A stretch of DNA of 64,000 nucleotides from CAYRLW01 sp964425215 (GTDB lineage: Bacteria > Spirochaetota > Spirochaetia > Treponematales > Breznakiellaceae), in the NCBI GenBank assembly GCA_964425215.1, contig CAYRLW010000006.1, positions 1 to 64,000 of the forward strand. The letters are read 5' to 3'. Positions 1 through 8,490 of this stretch are shown in pieces (position 1 is the stretch's first letter; each line of letters starts with the position of its first letter). The notes beneath the pieces are model-generated. The model worked only from the letters and a program-made list of their open reading frames with translations. It did not search any database and had not been told where the DNA came from. The translations under genes were made by a program, and so were the position numbers.

Positions 1-1
1 A

Positions 2-75
2 CGCGACACGAGGGACTCGAACCCCCTACCTGCTGCTTAGAAGGCAGCTGCTCTATCCGGTTGAGCTAGTGTCGC
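2..75 (-). tRNA. tRNA-Arg (anticodon TCT)
   Basis: Read on the minus strand the segment folds as a cloverleaf. The acceptor stem pairs GCGACAC with GTGTCGC, the anticodon stem is GCTGC/GCAGC with loop CTTCTAA, and the T arm carries GGTTCGAGTCC. The loop gives anticodon TCT, which reads AGA. CCA does not appear to be encoded, because the base after the discriminator is T. The window begins at the 3' end of the gene. Confidence 0.95.
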
Positions 76-111
76 CAATCTCCCTGACGATTGATCCCTA
101 CGCAGACCGCC

Positions 112-148
112 AGGAAACCACCGAAGTCCAAGAAACCGGTGGTTTCCT
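112..148. repeat. 12-bp perfect inverted repeat upstream of the tRNA
   Basis: AGGAAACCACCG (112-123) is the exact reverse complement of CGGTGGTTTCCT (137-148), with a 13-nt loop. No T-tract follows on either strand, so it is not a clear intrinsic terminator. It lies between the divergent tRNA-Arg and gntR. It could be a hairpin in the tRNA leader or a protein site. Confidence 0.5.
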
Positions 149-204
149 AGTTCACCCTGTCAAAGCCCTCTTTGTCAAGCCCTATAGGAAGAATACGTTT
201 TCCC

Positions 205-233
205 TTGACCGTTAATCGGACCAGTGGTATAGT
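205..233 (+). promoter_or_regulatory. sigma70 promoter of the glutamate mutase operon
   Basis: The -35 box TTGACC (205-210) and the -10 box TATAGT (228-233) are separated by exactly 17 bp. The expected transcription start near 240 falls inside the palindrome at 236-266, which places the operator where a bound regulator would block initiation. Confidence 0.75.
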
Positions 234-235
234 AT

Positions 236-266
236 TGGTATAGACCATTAATACTGGTCTATACCA
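236..266. promoter_or_regulatory. Putative GntR operator (12-bp inverted repeat)
   Basis: TGGTATAGACCA (236-247) and TGGTCTATACCA (255-266) form a perfect inverted repeat with a 7-nt spacer. An extra half-site-like TGGTATAG lies at 225-232 over the -10 box. The position, from the transcription start to the ribosome-binding site of a GntR-family gene, suggests autoregulation of the operon. This is inferred from position and symmetry only. Confidence 0.65.
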
Positions 267-275
267 GGAGTTTCC

Positions 276-1262
276 ATGGACGTCCACATAAGGATTGATA
301 AGACCGCCGAAAGTCCGGTGTACCGTCAAATTATCGAACAGATTACCCGGTCGATTCGCGGGGGAAATCTTAAGCCGGGGGATAAAATCCCCACGGAACG
401 GGAACTGGCGGAACAGTTAGGGGTTGCCCGGGGCACCGTAAAACGGGCCTACGACGAGCTGACCCGGTCGCAATTTTTAGAGTCCATCCCGGGCAGGGGA
501 AGTTTTGTGTCCCTTAAACAGGATGTGGCCCCTCCGGGAAGAAAAGAAAGGGCCCTGGATCTTATTGGCAAGATGGTGGATAGCCTCCGGGAGTTGCGGT
601 TTTCCTATCGGGAAATTCGAACCCTGGTAGAGTTGGGTATCCTGGAGCGGGAAAGGGCCTTCGCGGAACTTTCCATCGCCGTGGTGGACTGCAATCCCGA
701 AACCCTGGCGGTTTTTCGAAAACAGCTCAACTTCCTTACCCACATGCCCCTGACCCTCTTTTTGTTGGATGATCTGATCTCGGCGGGGGACGCGGATACC
801 CGGCTGGGCCCCTTCGACCTGGTTTTGACGACCGCCCGGCACTATACGGAAGTCCTGGGCATGGCCCCAAAGCACCGGGATAAAATCATTCAGGTAGCTC
901 TTTCTCCCAGCCAGGATACGATTATCGCCCTAGCGACGGTTAAACCGGGACGAAACATGGGAATTATCTGCGAAAGTTCACAATTCAGGGACATCATCCT
1001 GAATAAACTGCGGGACCTGATGATCGACAATACGGTGGAGGAGCTTCGGTACAGCGAATTGGAACGGTTCCCATCGTTTATATCGGATAAGGATATGATC
1101 ATCGTTCCCCCGTCATGGAAAAACCCGGAGGGGAAGGAGGTCCAGCGGGCGCTCATGGATTTTATGTCCCGGGGGGGCCAATGGATTATCTTTGACTACC
1201 AGGTGGAACGGGGTTCCATTTTATACGTGGAAGAGCGCGTTCGGGACCTGCTTGCCCCTTAG
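276..1262 (+). CDS. GntR-family transcriptional regulator of the methylaspartate operon
   Basis: This 328-aa protein has an N-terminal GntR-type winged helix (about residues 8-78). It contains the segment TERELAEQLGVARGTVKRAY and the wing GRGSF typical of the family. The C-terminal 240 residues are not the usual FadR, HutC or MocR domain that I recognise. They look like an alternating alpha/beta sensor fold, so the ligand is unknown. The ATG at 276 follows the ribosome-binding site AGGAG (266-270). The gene is first in the operon, 10 bp before glmS, and a palindrome overlaps its own promoter. It probably senses glutamate or a methylaspartate-pathway intermediate, but this is inference. Confidence 0.85.
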   Translation: MDVHIRIDKTAESPVYRQIIEQITRSIRGGNLKPGDKIPTERELAEQLGVARGTVKRAYDELTRSQFLESIPGRGSFVSLKQDVAPPGRKERALDLIGKMVDSLRELRFSYREIRTLVELGILERERAFAELSIAVVDCNPETLAVFRKQLNFLTHMPLTLFLLDDLISAGDADTRLGPFDLVLTTARHYTEVLGMAPKHRDKIIQVALSPSQDTIIALATVKPGRNMGIICESSQFRDIILNKLRDLMIDNTVEELRYSELERFPSFISDKDMIIVPPSWKNPEGKEVQRALMDFMSRGGQWIIFDYQVERGSILYVEERVRDLLAP

Positions 1263-1272
1263 GAGGCCTGGA

Positions 1273-1737
1273 ATGGAAGGACGGACTGAAGAAGAGCGGC
1301 CCTTCACCCTCGTGCTGGGGGTTATCGGGTTTGACTGCCACTCGGTGGGAAACAAGATCCTGGATGCCTTTTTTTCCGAAAAGGGCTTTAGGGTGGTGAA
1401 TCTGGGGGTCATGGTTACCCAGGATGAATTTATCTCCGCGGCTATAGAAAGCGGCGCCGACGCGATTTTGGTTTCCAGCCTGTACGGCCACGGAGAAATC
1501 GATTGCGAGGGTTTCCGGGGACGCTGTATCGAGCGGGGTATCGGGGATATCATCCTCTGGGTTGGGGGAAATTTGGTCGTAGGGAAAACCCCCTTTGAGG
1601 AGGTGGAAAAAAAGTTCCTCGCCATGGGGTTTGACCGGGTGTTTCCTCCGGATACGGATCTGGAAGCCGCCGCGGTGGATCTGCGTGAAGCAATGCAGGA
1701 TCGCCGCCAGGGGAAATCGGAGTTTCCCTCCACCTAG
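1273..1737 (+). CDS. glmS: Glutamate mutase (methylaspartate mutase) sigma subunit
   Basis: The cobalamin-binding small subunit of adenosylcobalamin-dependent glutamate mutase (EC 5.4.99.1) works with GlmE to convert L-glutamate to threo-3-methylaspartate. The 154-aa length is normal for the family. The signature D-x-H-x-x-G is present as DCHSVG at residues 21-26, and His23 is the expected lower axial cobalt ligand. The VSSLYGHGE and GGN motifs of the B12 fold are also present. The ATG at 1273 was chosen because AGGAGG (1261-1266) lies just upstream. An in-frame earlier ATG at 1192 lies inside gntR and lacks support. Confidence 0.97.
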   Translation: MEGRTEEERPFTLVLGVIGFDCHSVGNKILDAFFSEKGFRVVNLGVMVTQDEFISAAIESGADAILVSSLYGHGEIDCEGFRGRCIERGIGDIILWVGGNLVVGKTPFEEVEKKFLAMGFDRVFPPDTDLEAAAVDLREAMQDRRQGKSEFPST

Positions 1738-1747
1738 GGAAGCGATC

Positions 1748-3205
1748 ATGACATCCTTCGCTATTTCTATCGATATTGGTTCCACCTGGACAAAGGGAAT
1801 AACGGTAGACCTGGATGGGGCTCGGGTGGTGGAACGGCGCGCCACGGCTACCACGGTGGAGAACCTGGAACGGGGTTTTACCCTGGTGTACCAGGGCCTG
1901 ATGGATTCGCTGAGGCGGAAAGCCGGGGCGGATGCGGAACGGCGGGTGGAAATTTTCTTATCCTCCTCCGCTAAGGGGGGGCTGGGGATCATCGCCATAG
2001 GGCTTGTACCCGAATTAACGGTCCGGGCGGCAAAAATGGCCGCTGCCTGCGCCGGCGGAAAAATAATCGCCACCTACGCGTACAAACTGTCGGACGGGGA
2101 TGTCGAGCGCATAGAGGCCCAAGGGGCCGATATCATCCTCTTAACCGGAGGAACCGATGGGGGCGATGAGGTGTACGTCCGGCACAACGCGGAAAAACTC
2201 GCCCGGTCCTCCATCGCTTCGGCGGTGGTGTACGCGGGGAACCGGAACGTTCAAGCCGAGGTCCTGGAACTTCTTCGATCCGGGGGGAAAGAAGCCCTGG
2301 GAGCGGATAATATACTGCCGGAGCTGGACAGGATCGATATCGATTCGGCCCGGAGCCGTGTGGCCGATCTTTTTATTAAAAATATCATCCGAGGCCGGGG
2401 GCTCCAGAGGGTTCGGGAACTCTGTAGCGCCGATCCCCGGCCGACCCCCGCGGCGGTGTACGATTTTGTCCAAGCCTGGGGAGAAACGGAAGAGGGAGTC
2501 CTGATGTTGGATATGGGAGGAGCGACCACGGACGTCTATTCGATTTCCGACCCCTTTCAAACCTCCCAGGATCGGTTGTACCGAGGGCTTCCCGAAGGCC
2601 GAATTAAGCGAACCGTGGAAGGAGATTTGGGGCTTCGCGTAAGCGCCCTCCACACGGCGGAGGCGGGAAAGCTCTGGGCTGAACGAATGTGGGGTCCCCA
2701 AAGGGCGGAGGAATTGGTCCGGTGGGCCCATAGGGTGGCGGAACACCCCGAAACGATTCCCCAAACCCCGGAAGAACAGGGGTTGGACGATTTTTTAGCC
2801 CAGGTGTGCGTGGGCCAATCCATACGCCGCCATGGGGGCACGGCAACCCTTACCTACACCGCCACGGGCCCCCTGTGGCTACAAAACGGGAAGGACTTAC
2901 GTCTTATCACCACCATTATTGGGAGCGGGGGCCGGTTGGCCCAAGGGGGCTCTTTTTCCATAGTCCAGGGGGCCCTGAAGGCTCTGGAGGAAGAAGAAGG
3001 AGCCGGGACAGCCGGAGGTATGGGGAATTTTTCCGGAGCCATGGTCCAAAGGGCCCTGCTTCCCCGGCTGGAATCGATCCGTTATTTCCGGGACGCCGAA
3101 TACCTTATACCCCTGGCGGCCAATTTGGTCAAAAACTATTCATCCGTGGCGGTTCAATTGATCCGCCCTACCCTGCGGGAGGAAAAAATCGATGAAGGTC
3201 GATAA
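1748..3205 (+). CDS. glmL: Glutamate mutase reactivating/accessory protein MutL
   Basis: This 485-aa protein is an actin/Hsp70-fold ATPase of the MutL/GlmL type. Family members are thought to exchange damaged cobalamin on glutamate mutase. The phosphate-1 loop DIGSTWTKG is near the N-terminus, and a second glycine-rich ATPase motif, LDMGGATTDVYS, is near residue 255. The gene lies between the two mutase subunits, the usual order in clostridial clusters. The ATG at 1748 begins the conserved protein; upstream in-frame codons belong to glmS read in another frame. It overlaps glmE by 14 bp, suggesting translational coupling. Confidence 0.95.
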   Translation: MTSFAISIDIGSTWTKGITVDLDGARVVERRATATTVENLERGFTLVYQGLMDSLRRKAGADAERRVEIFLSSSAKGGLGIIAIGLVPELTVRAAKMAAACAGGKIIATYAYKLSDGDVERIEAQGADIILLTGGTDGGDEVYVRHNAEKLARSSIASAVVYAGNRNVQAEVLELLRSGGKEALGADNILPELDRIDIDSARSRVADLFIKNIIRGRGLQRVRELCSADPRPTPAAVYDFVQAWGETEEGVLMLDMGGATTDVYSISDPFQTSQDRLYRGLPEGRIKRTVEGDLGLRVSALHTAEAGKLWAERMWGPQRAEELVRWAHRVAEHPETIPQTPEEQGLDDFLAQVCVGQSIRRHGGTATLTYTATGPLWLQNGKDLRLITTIIGSGGRLAQGGSFSIVQGALKALEEEEGAGTAGGMGNFSGAMVQRALLPRLESIRYFRDAEYLIPLAANLVKNYSSVAVQLIRPTLREEKIDEGR

Positions 3206-4643
3206 ACGTATACCCTTGGACCGCTTTTACGCGCTCCGGGAGGAGGCTTTGGCCACCTGGCCCACCGGAGCGGAGGTGCGCCTGGAGGAGGGTTTTGCGA
3301 CCCAACGGGCCGTAAAAAAAGAGAAAAATTTTGCCTTGGCCATGGGGAGGGCTAAAAAAGAGGGAAAAACCCTGCTCCAGCCCCGGGCAGGGGTCGCCCT
3401 GGTGGACGAACATATCCGCCTTTTAAAATACTTGGAAACCGAGGGACAGGCGGACCTTTTGCCCACCACCATCGACGCTTACACCCGGCAAAACCGGTAC
3501 GGCGAGGCGGCCAAGGGGATTGAAAAGTCTCAAACCGCGGGGACGAGTCTTTTAAACGGTTTTCCTGCGGTTAATTACGGAATCGCGGGTTGCAAGCGGG
3601 TTACCGAGGCGGTCAGTAAGCCGGTGGAAGTTCGGCACGGAACCCCGGACGCCCGGCTTTTAGCGGAGATTACCCTGGCGTCGGGCTTCACGTCCTTTGA
3701 GGGAGGGGGAATCAGCTACAATATTCCCTACGCTAAAAACGTCAGCCTGGAACGGTCCATCGAATACTGGAAGTACGTGGACCGCCTGGTGGGGCTCTAC
3801 GAGGAACAGGGGCTTCCCATCAACCGGGAACCCTTTGGCCCCCTGACAGGGACCCTGGTTCCACCCTTCGTATCCCACGCGGTAGCCATTTTGGAGGGCC
3901 TGTTAGCGTTGGAACAGGGGGTCCGGTCCCTTACCCTGGGGTACGGCCAGTGCGGCAACCTGGTTCAGGACGTGGCGGCCCTGCGTAGCCTGGTTCCCCT
4001 GGCGGATTTTTACTTTAAATCCGCTGGTTTTACGGATTATGAACTGACCACGGTGTTCCATCAATGGATGGGGGGGTTCCCGGAGGACGAAGCCCAGGCC
4101 TTCGCGGTCATATCCTGGGGGTCCGTGGCCGCCCGAATGGCCGGAGCGACCAAGGTCATCGTTAAATCCCCCCACGAGGCCATGGGAATTCCTACAAAAG
4201 AAGCCAACGCCCAGGGACTGCGCGCCACGGGTCAAATTATCCACATGCTTTCGGACCAGGGGGTTTTGGATTCGGCGGCCGTGGATCGGGAAGTGGAGCT
4301 GATAGACCGGGAAACCCGGGCGGTTTTGGAGGGAGCCTTATCCCTTTCGGAGACCCGGGACCCGGCAGAGGCGGCGGTCCGGGCCTTTGAGGCGGGGATT
4401 ATCGACGTACCCTTTGCCCCGTCCAATCAAAACAGGGGGAAGATCCTACCCATGCGGGATAACGAAGGGTACGTCCGGGTTTTTAAAAGCGGAGCGACAC
4501 CCTTACCGGCGGATGTGCTGGAGTACCACTACCAGCGCCTGCAAGAACGGTCCCGGGCGGAGGGACGCCCTGTGGGATTACAGATGGTAACCGACGATAT
4601 TTACGCTATTGGAAAGGGAAGATTGGTAGGGAGGCCAAAATGA
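3192..4643 (+). CDS. glmE: Glutamate mutase (methylaspartate mutase) epsilon subunit
   Basis: The 483-aa catalytic subunit forms a TIM barrel that binds glutamate and, with GlmS, sandwiches adenosylcobalamin. Length and sequence match the GlmE family throughout, including the segment GGGISYNIPYAKNV and the DNEGYVRVF region near the C-terminus. The ATG at 3192 follows GGGAGG inside the end of glmL. The stop overlaps the start of mal by 4 bp (ATGA). The compact glmS-glmL-glmE-mal order implies stoichiometric co-expression. Confidence 0.97.
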   Translation: MKVDKRIPLDRFYALREEALATWPTGAEVRLEEGFATQRAVKKEKNFALAMGRAKKEGKTLLQPRAGVALVDEHIRLLKYLETEGQADLLPTTIDAYTRQNRYGEAAKGIEKSQTAGTSLLNGFPAVNYGIAGCKRVTEAVSKPVEVRHGTPDARLLAEITLASGFTSFEGGGISYNIPYAKNVSLERSIEYWKYVDRLVGLYEEQGLPINREPFGPLTGTLVPPFVSHAVAILEGLLALEQGVRSLTLGYGQCGNLVQDVAALRSLVPLADFYFKSAGFTDYELTTVFHQWMGGFPEDEAQAFAVISWGSVAARMAGATKVIVKSPHEAMGIPTKEANAQGLRATGQIIHMLSDQGVLDSAAVDREVELIDRETRAVLEGALSLSETRDPAEAAVRAFEAGIIDVPFAPSNQNRGKILPMRDNEGYVRVFKSGATPLPADVLEYHYQRLQERSRAEGRPVGLQMVTDDIYAIGKGRLVGRPK

Positions 4644-5920
4644 AAATTAAGCGGATACATTTTTTTGAAGGATCCAGCGCCTATTATTTTGACGACCAGC
4701 GGGCGATTAAGGCGGGTGCGGTCCACGACGGGTTTTCGTACCAAGGAAAGCCGCTTACGGCGGGTTTTACCCGGGTACGACAGCCGGGGAAGGTCATCGG
4801 CGTAGCCCTGGAGTTAGAAAACGGCCGTTTTGCCTTTGGCGATTGCGCGGCGGTCCAATACTCCGGCGCCGGAGGCAGGGATCCCCTGTTGGATAGTCAA
4901 AAATACATTCCGTTTCTGGAAAAAAACATAAAACCCCTTTTGGTGGGTATGGAAATCGATAGTTTTCGGGGGCCCGCCAATTTTATCGACACCCTCCGTT
5001 TTCCGGACCCCATGGTGGGGGATAGGGAGCCTCGACGGCTCCACACGGCCCTGCGCTACGGCCTTACCCAGGCACTGCTCTACGCCCGCTCGGAGGCCAC
5101 GGGTCTTATACCCGCGGAAATCGTAGCCCAGGAATGGCGGCTCCCCATCGTCCCGGAACCCATCCCCCTCTTTGGACAGACGGGGGACGACCGGTACGCT
5201 AACGCGGATAAGATGATTTTAAAGGAAGCGGACGTCCTGCCCCACGGTCTAATCAATAATGTACATGATAAACTTGGACCGGATGGGGAAAAACTCCGGG
5301 AGTATCTGCGCTGGCTCAGCCGACGGATCCGGGAACTGCGGATGGGGGATTCGTACAATCCGGTCATCCATATGGACGTGTACGGCACCATTGGAACGAT
5401 TTTTAACGACGATCCTATCCGTTGTGCCGATTATATCGCCTCCCTGGAAGCCGACGCGGCTCCCTTTAGCCTGTACATAGAAGGGCCCGTGGACGTGGAG
5501 GACCGGGAACGACAAATCGAAACCCTGGGTAAAATAACGGGACAACTGGCCCGATTGGGTTCCACGGTAAAAATCGTAGCCGATGAATGGTGCAACACCC
5601 TGCAGGATATTAAGGATTTTGCCTCCGCCCATGCGTGCCACATGATTCAAATTAAGACCCCCGACTTGGGGGGTCTGCAGGACATCGTGGACGCGGTCCT
5701 TTTTTGTAAAAAAGCGGGGGTGGAGGCGTACCAGGGGGGCACCTGCAACGAAACGGACCTTTCCAGCCGAGCCTGCGTTCACCTGGCCATGGCCAGCCGG
5801 CCGGAACGGCTTTTAGCCAAACCCGGGATGGGGTTTGATGAAGGCTTTTCCATAACCCGCAACGAAATGGCCAGGATTATTTCGGTATTTTCCATAAGGG
5901 GGAGTCATGCCAAGGGATGA
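4640..5920 (+). CDS. mal: Methylaspartate ammonia-lyase
   Basis: This enolase-superfamily enzyme (EC 4.3.1.2) converts threo-3-methylaspartate to mesaconate and ammonia. The 426-aa length is typical. The expected Mg2+ ligands can be placed at D246 (HMDVYG), E281 (IEGPVD) and D315 (VADEW). The catalytic pair corresponding to His194/Lys331 of the Clostridium tetanomorphum enzyme appears as H202 (PHGLINN) and K339 (IQIKTPDLGG). The start codon overlaps the glmE stop, and the end overlaps the next gene by 14 bp. It completes the recognisable part of the methylaspartate pathway here. Confidence 0.97.
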   Translation: MKIKRIHFFEGSSAYYFDDQRAIKAGAVHDGFSYQGKPLTAGFTRVRQPGKVIGVALELENGRFAFGDCAAVQYSGAGGRDPLLDSQKYIPFLEKNIKPLLVGMEIDSFRGPANFIDTLRFPDPMVGDREPRRLHTALRYGLTQALLYARSEATGLIPAEIVAQEWRLPIVPEPIPLFGQTGDDRYANADKMILKEADVLPHGLINNVHDKLGPDGEKLREYLRWLSRRIRELRMGDSYNPVIHMDVYGTIGTIFNDDPIRCADYIASLEADAAPFSLYIEGPVDVEDRERQIETLGKITGQLARLGSTVKIVADEWCNTLQDIKDFASAHACHMIQIKTPDLGGLQDIVDAVLFCKKAGVEAYQGGTCNETDLSSRACVHLAMASRPERLLAKPGMGFDEGFSITRNEMARIISVFSIRGSHAKG

Positions 5921-7304
5921 ATTTCGCGTTCTTTCACCCACCGCTATTTTAGGGTACGGTTTTCCAGAGGAATCTTTTAAAGCGGGACTGGATAGAAAGC
6001 CCCAGGTTATTGCCGTGGACGCCGGCTCTTCCGACCCGGGACCCTATTACTTGGGAAGCGGGAAATCCTTTACCGATCGATCCTTTGTCAAGCGAGACCT
6101 CCGCTTTATGCTGTTGGGCGGTTTGCGATTGGGGGTCCCCGTAATCGTGGGAAGCGCCGGAGGTTCGGGGGCCGAACCGCACCTGGAATGGTGTCGGGAT
6201 ATCATTTTAGAAATCGCCAAGGAAGAAAATCTGAGCTTTACCATGGCGGTCATTCCCAGCGACGTATCCAAGGAAACGGTTCGTCAAGTCCTTAGGAACG
6301 GAAATATCGAAAGCCTACCCTACGTCCCCCCCCTCACGGAGGAAGCCCTGGACCAGACGACCCATATCGTGGCCCAACTGGGGGTGGAACCCCTGATAGG
6401 GGCCCTTAAGCAGGGGGTGGATGTGGTTTTGGCGGGCCGTTGCTACGATCCCGCTAATTTTGCCGCCCTTCCCATGTTACGGGGCTACGACGAAGCCTTG
6501 GCCATCCACATGGGTAAAATTTTGGAATGCGGAGCCATCGCCGCCACCCCCGGTTCGGGCGCCGATTGCGTGTTGGGAACCCTGAACGAAGACTCCTTTA
6601 CCCTGGAGGCCCTGAATCCGGCCCGCCGTTTTACCAAAGAATCCACCGCCGCCCATACGCTCTACGAGAAAAGCGATCCCTACCATCTGCCGGGACCGGG
6701 GGGAGTTCTCGATTTACGGGGCTGTACGTTCCACGAACAGGGAAATGGAACGGTGACCGTAAGCGGCAGTCGGCACACGGCTACCCATCCGTACAAAGTA
6801 AAATTAGAGGGCGCCCGGCCCATTGGTTTTAGAACCGTCAGTTTCGCGGGCGTTCGGGATCCGATTCTTATCGCCCACATCGACGAGGTATTGGAAAAAG
6901 TACGGGCCCAGGTTTTCTCCATGAACCGAACCCAGCGGGGACAGGTCTATTTTCACGTCTACGGTAAAAACGGCGTCATGGGGAAAGCCGAAATCCGGCT
7001 TTCCCAAAACAAGGGAGCCGATCCCTACGAATTAGGCCTTATTTTGGAGGCGGTGGCTCCCACCAAGGAAGAGGCGGATACCCTGGCGGGCATAACGCGA
7101 TCCACCCTTTTGCACTACGGTTACGAGGGCCGAATTTCCACGGCGGGGAACCTGGCCTTCCCCTTCTCCCCCTCGGACATATCCATGGGGGCGGTATACG
7201 AATTTTCCCTGTACCATCTTATGGCGATCGACGATCCGGCCACGTTCCCCCAGAGCCCCAAGAGGAGAATAGAAAAAATATACCACGGGAGGCTTGAACA
7301 ATGA
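5907..7304 (+). CDS. AtuA-like (DUF1446) family protein in the methylaspartate operon
   Basis: The 465-aa protein belongs, from its overall sequence, to the acyclic terpene utilisation AtuA/DUF1446 family. It has the N-terminal VDAGSSDPGPYYLGSGKS segment and a glycine-rich GSAGGSGAEPHLEW segment near residue 75. It is translationally coupled at both ends (14-bp overlap with mal, 4-bp overlap with the DUF4387 gene). Neither the reaction nor a cofactor is evident from sequence. No mesaconase (aconitase-like or class I fumarase-like) or CoA-transferase follows mal. This protein and its partner may therefore handle mesaconate or a later intermediate, which is inference from context. No signal peptide is seen. 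Confidence 0.85.
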   Translation: MPRDEFRVLSPTAILGYGFPEESFKAGLDRKPQVIAVDAGSSDPGPYYLGSGKSFTDRSFVKRDLRFMLLGGLRLGVPVIVGSAGGSGAEPHLEWCRDIILEIAKEENLSFTMAVIPSDVSKETVRQVLRNGNIESLPYVPPLTEEALDQTTHIVAQLGVEPLIGALKQGVDVVLAGRCYDPANFAALPMLRGYDEALAIHMGKILECGAIAATPGSGADCVLGTLNEDSFTLEALNPARRFTKESTAAHTLYEKSDPYHLPGPGGVLDLRGCTFHEQGNGTVTVSGSRHTATHPYKVKLEGARPIGFRTVSFAGVRDPILIAHIDEVLEKVRAQVFSMNRTQRGQVYFHVYGKNGVMGKAEIRLSQNKGADPYELGLILEAVAPTKEEADTLAGITRSTLLHYGYEGRISTAGNLAFPFSPSDISMGAVYEFSLYHLMAIDDPATFPQSPKRRIEKIYHGRLEQ

Positions 7305-7618
7305 CCCTACGACTTATGGACGCGGCTCGGATTATCCGATCAAAAAACTCCGGCCCCTTTGAACTGACCCTGGACGTGATCTTTAAGGATCGATCAACAT
7401 TTATTTTATTTAGAGATAAAGAATTGATTAACACCGCTCTTATTGCCCGACTGTACGGGGTAGATGAAAAGGACGTTTCTTCGGTAATATGGTTCGATCC
7501 GGCGGACGCGGTCAAAGCGACCCTGCGCCGCCCGATTCCTTCGGGAGCCCCCGGAGATACGGACATCTACGGGGCCCAGCAACACGGGCCCCTTTTGGAG
7601 TTGCGGTGGGAGCTTTAG
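7301..7618 (+). CDS. DUF4387-family protein, partner of the AtuA-like protein
   Basis: This 105-aa protein resembles the small DUF4387 family, which often travels with AtuA-like proteins or is fused to them. The N-terminal segment ARIIRSKNSGPFELTLDVIF is the clearest family feature. The ATG overlaps the stop of the preceding gene (ATGA). It is probably a subunit of a two-component enzyme with that protein. The biochemical function is unknown. It is the last clear member of the methylaspartate operon. Confidence 0.85.
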   Translation: MTLRLMDAARIIRSKNSGPFELTLDVIFKDRSTFILFRDKELINTALIARLYGVDEKDVSSVIWFDPADAVKATLRRPIPSGAPGDTDIYGAQQHGPLLELRWEL

Positions 7619-8475
7619 CCAGCGAACGAATTGCAGACCAGTCAAGCTTAAAGACAGCGGTTCGTGTTTTTTCTCATCCCGTTTTACGCCGTTCGAGTTT
7701 TAAACTTATTCGATCGGCCCTGGGGAATTTTTTTTTCCTTCAATTTAGGGCGGTCCTTTTTCCCAAAAGGATCCCCGTTTCCCAGGTGGACCATCTTTTG
7801 GATGAACGGATACCCTTTGAACCCCAACGGGTATCCGTTTATTTGGATTTTGTTGCATTCTGGATACGAGCCCTGGGGTTTATTTTGCGTCGCTACGGAG
7901 ACCGGGCTATAGAACCGGTAGCGGCCTTGATCGATTCGATAGGGGACCTGTATCGATACGCGGCCCAGGTGTACCGGCAGAACCTTTCAACCACCCGACG
8001 GCCCCGGTACCTAAAGAACTTCCGGTTCATACTAATTCACCTGACCGATCCCCATCTACTCTGCGTTCCCAGCCTCCACGTGATGATCGTTATTCGAGCC
8101 TACACCCAATTCCGACAAATACTTAAATCCTTCAACGAGGAAGATCTTTTTAAAAACCAAATAGAAGAACTGTATAAAGGGGCCCTGGAGATTACCGAAG
8201 CGGTCCTCTACGTAAAACAGCATAGCGTCAACTGCGTTCCCGCGGCGCTGTACAGCATGACCCGCTTCCAAAAGGAGCTTTTTACCCCCCAGGAGGCTCT
8301 TTCCTTTACCCAAAATCTGTTCCGGTCCCCCCACGATCTAGCGCCGGGGGATGAGGATCGTATACGGGATTATATATCCCAGCAGTACGTCTGGTTCACC
8401 GAGGAGGGGAAAAAATCCGATGATTGGCGGTTGCCGATCCTAAAATTCCTTGACCCTTTACGCCGAAGGGAGTAA
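7606..8475 (+). CDS. Conserved-looking hypothetical protein
   Basis: I do not recognise this 289-aa protein. A GTG start at 7606 is preferred because GGAG lies five bases upstream (7597-7600). Longer readings to 7489 fall inside the DUF4387 gene. The protein is rich in Arg and Phe and predicted largely helical. It has a central PSLHV segment and a moderately hydrophobic stretch near residues 75-95, but no convincing signal peptide. It overlaps the preceding gene by 13 bp and may be co-transcribed, although nothing ties it to glutamate breakdown. The next gene starts 15 bp later. Confidence 0.7.
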   Translation: MGALASERIADQSSLKTAVRVFSHPVLRRSSFKLIRSALGNFFFLQFRAVLFPKRIPVSQVDHLLDERIPFEPQRVSVYLDFVAFWIRALGFILRRYGDRAIEPVAALIDSIGDLYRYAAQVYRQNLSTTRRPRYLKNFRFILIHLTDPHLLCVPSLHVMIVIRAYTQFRQILKSFNEEDLFKNQIEELYKGALEITEAVLYVKQHSVNCVPAALYSMTRFQKELFTPQEALSFTQNLFRSPHDLAPGDEDRIRDYISQQYVWFTEEGKKSDDWRLPILKFLDPLRRRE

Positions 8476-8490
8476 GCTTAGTTTCGATTC

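Noticed and set aside
112..148. Intrinsic terminator between tRNA-Arg and gntR
   Set aside because: The hairpin is perfect, but neither strand has a following T-tract and it lies upstream of both flanking genes.
76..275. A cobalamin riboswitch before the B12-dependent glutamate mutase operon
   Set aside because: The leader between the promoter and the gntR start is only about 35 nt and no B12-box-like sequence was found.
1186..2073. A 295-codon minus-strand frame opposite glmS and glmL
   Set aside because: It lies entirely under recognised genes on the other strand and shows no domain; high G+C favours long antisense frames.
8000..8130. PSLHV in the 7606-8475 protein as a PAP2-type phosphatase motif
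   Set aside because: The other PAP2 motifs and the multi-helix membrane topology are missing, so the short match is probably chance.
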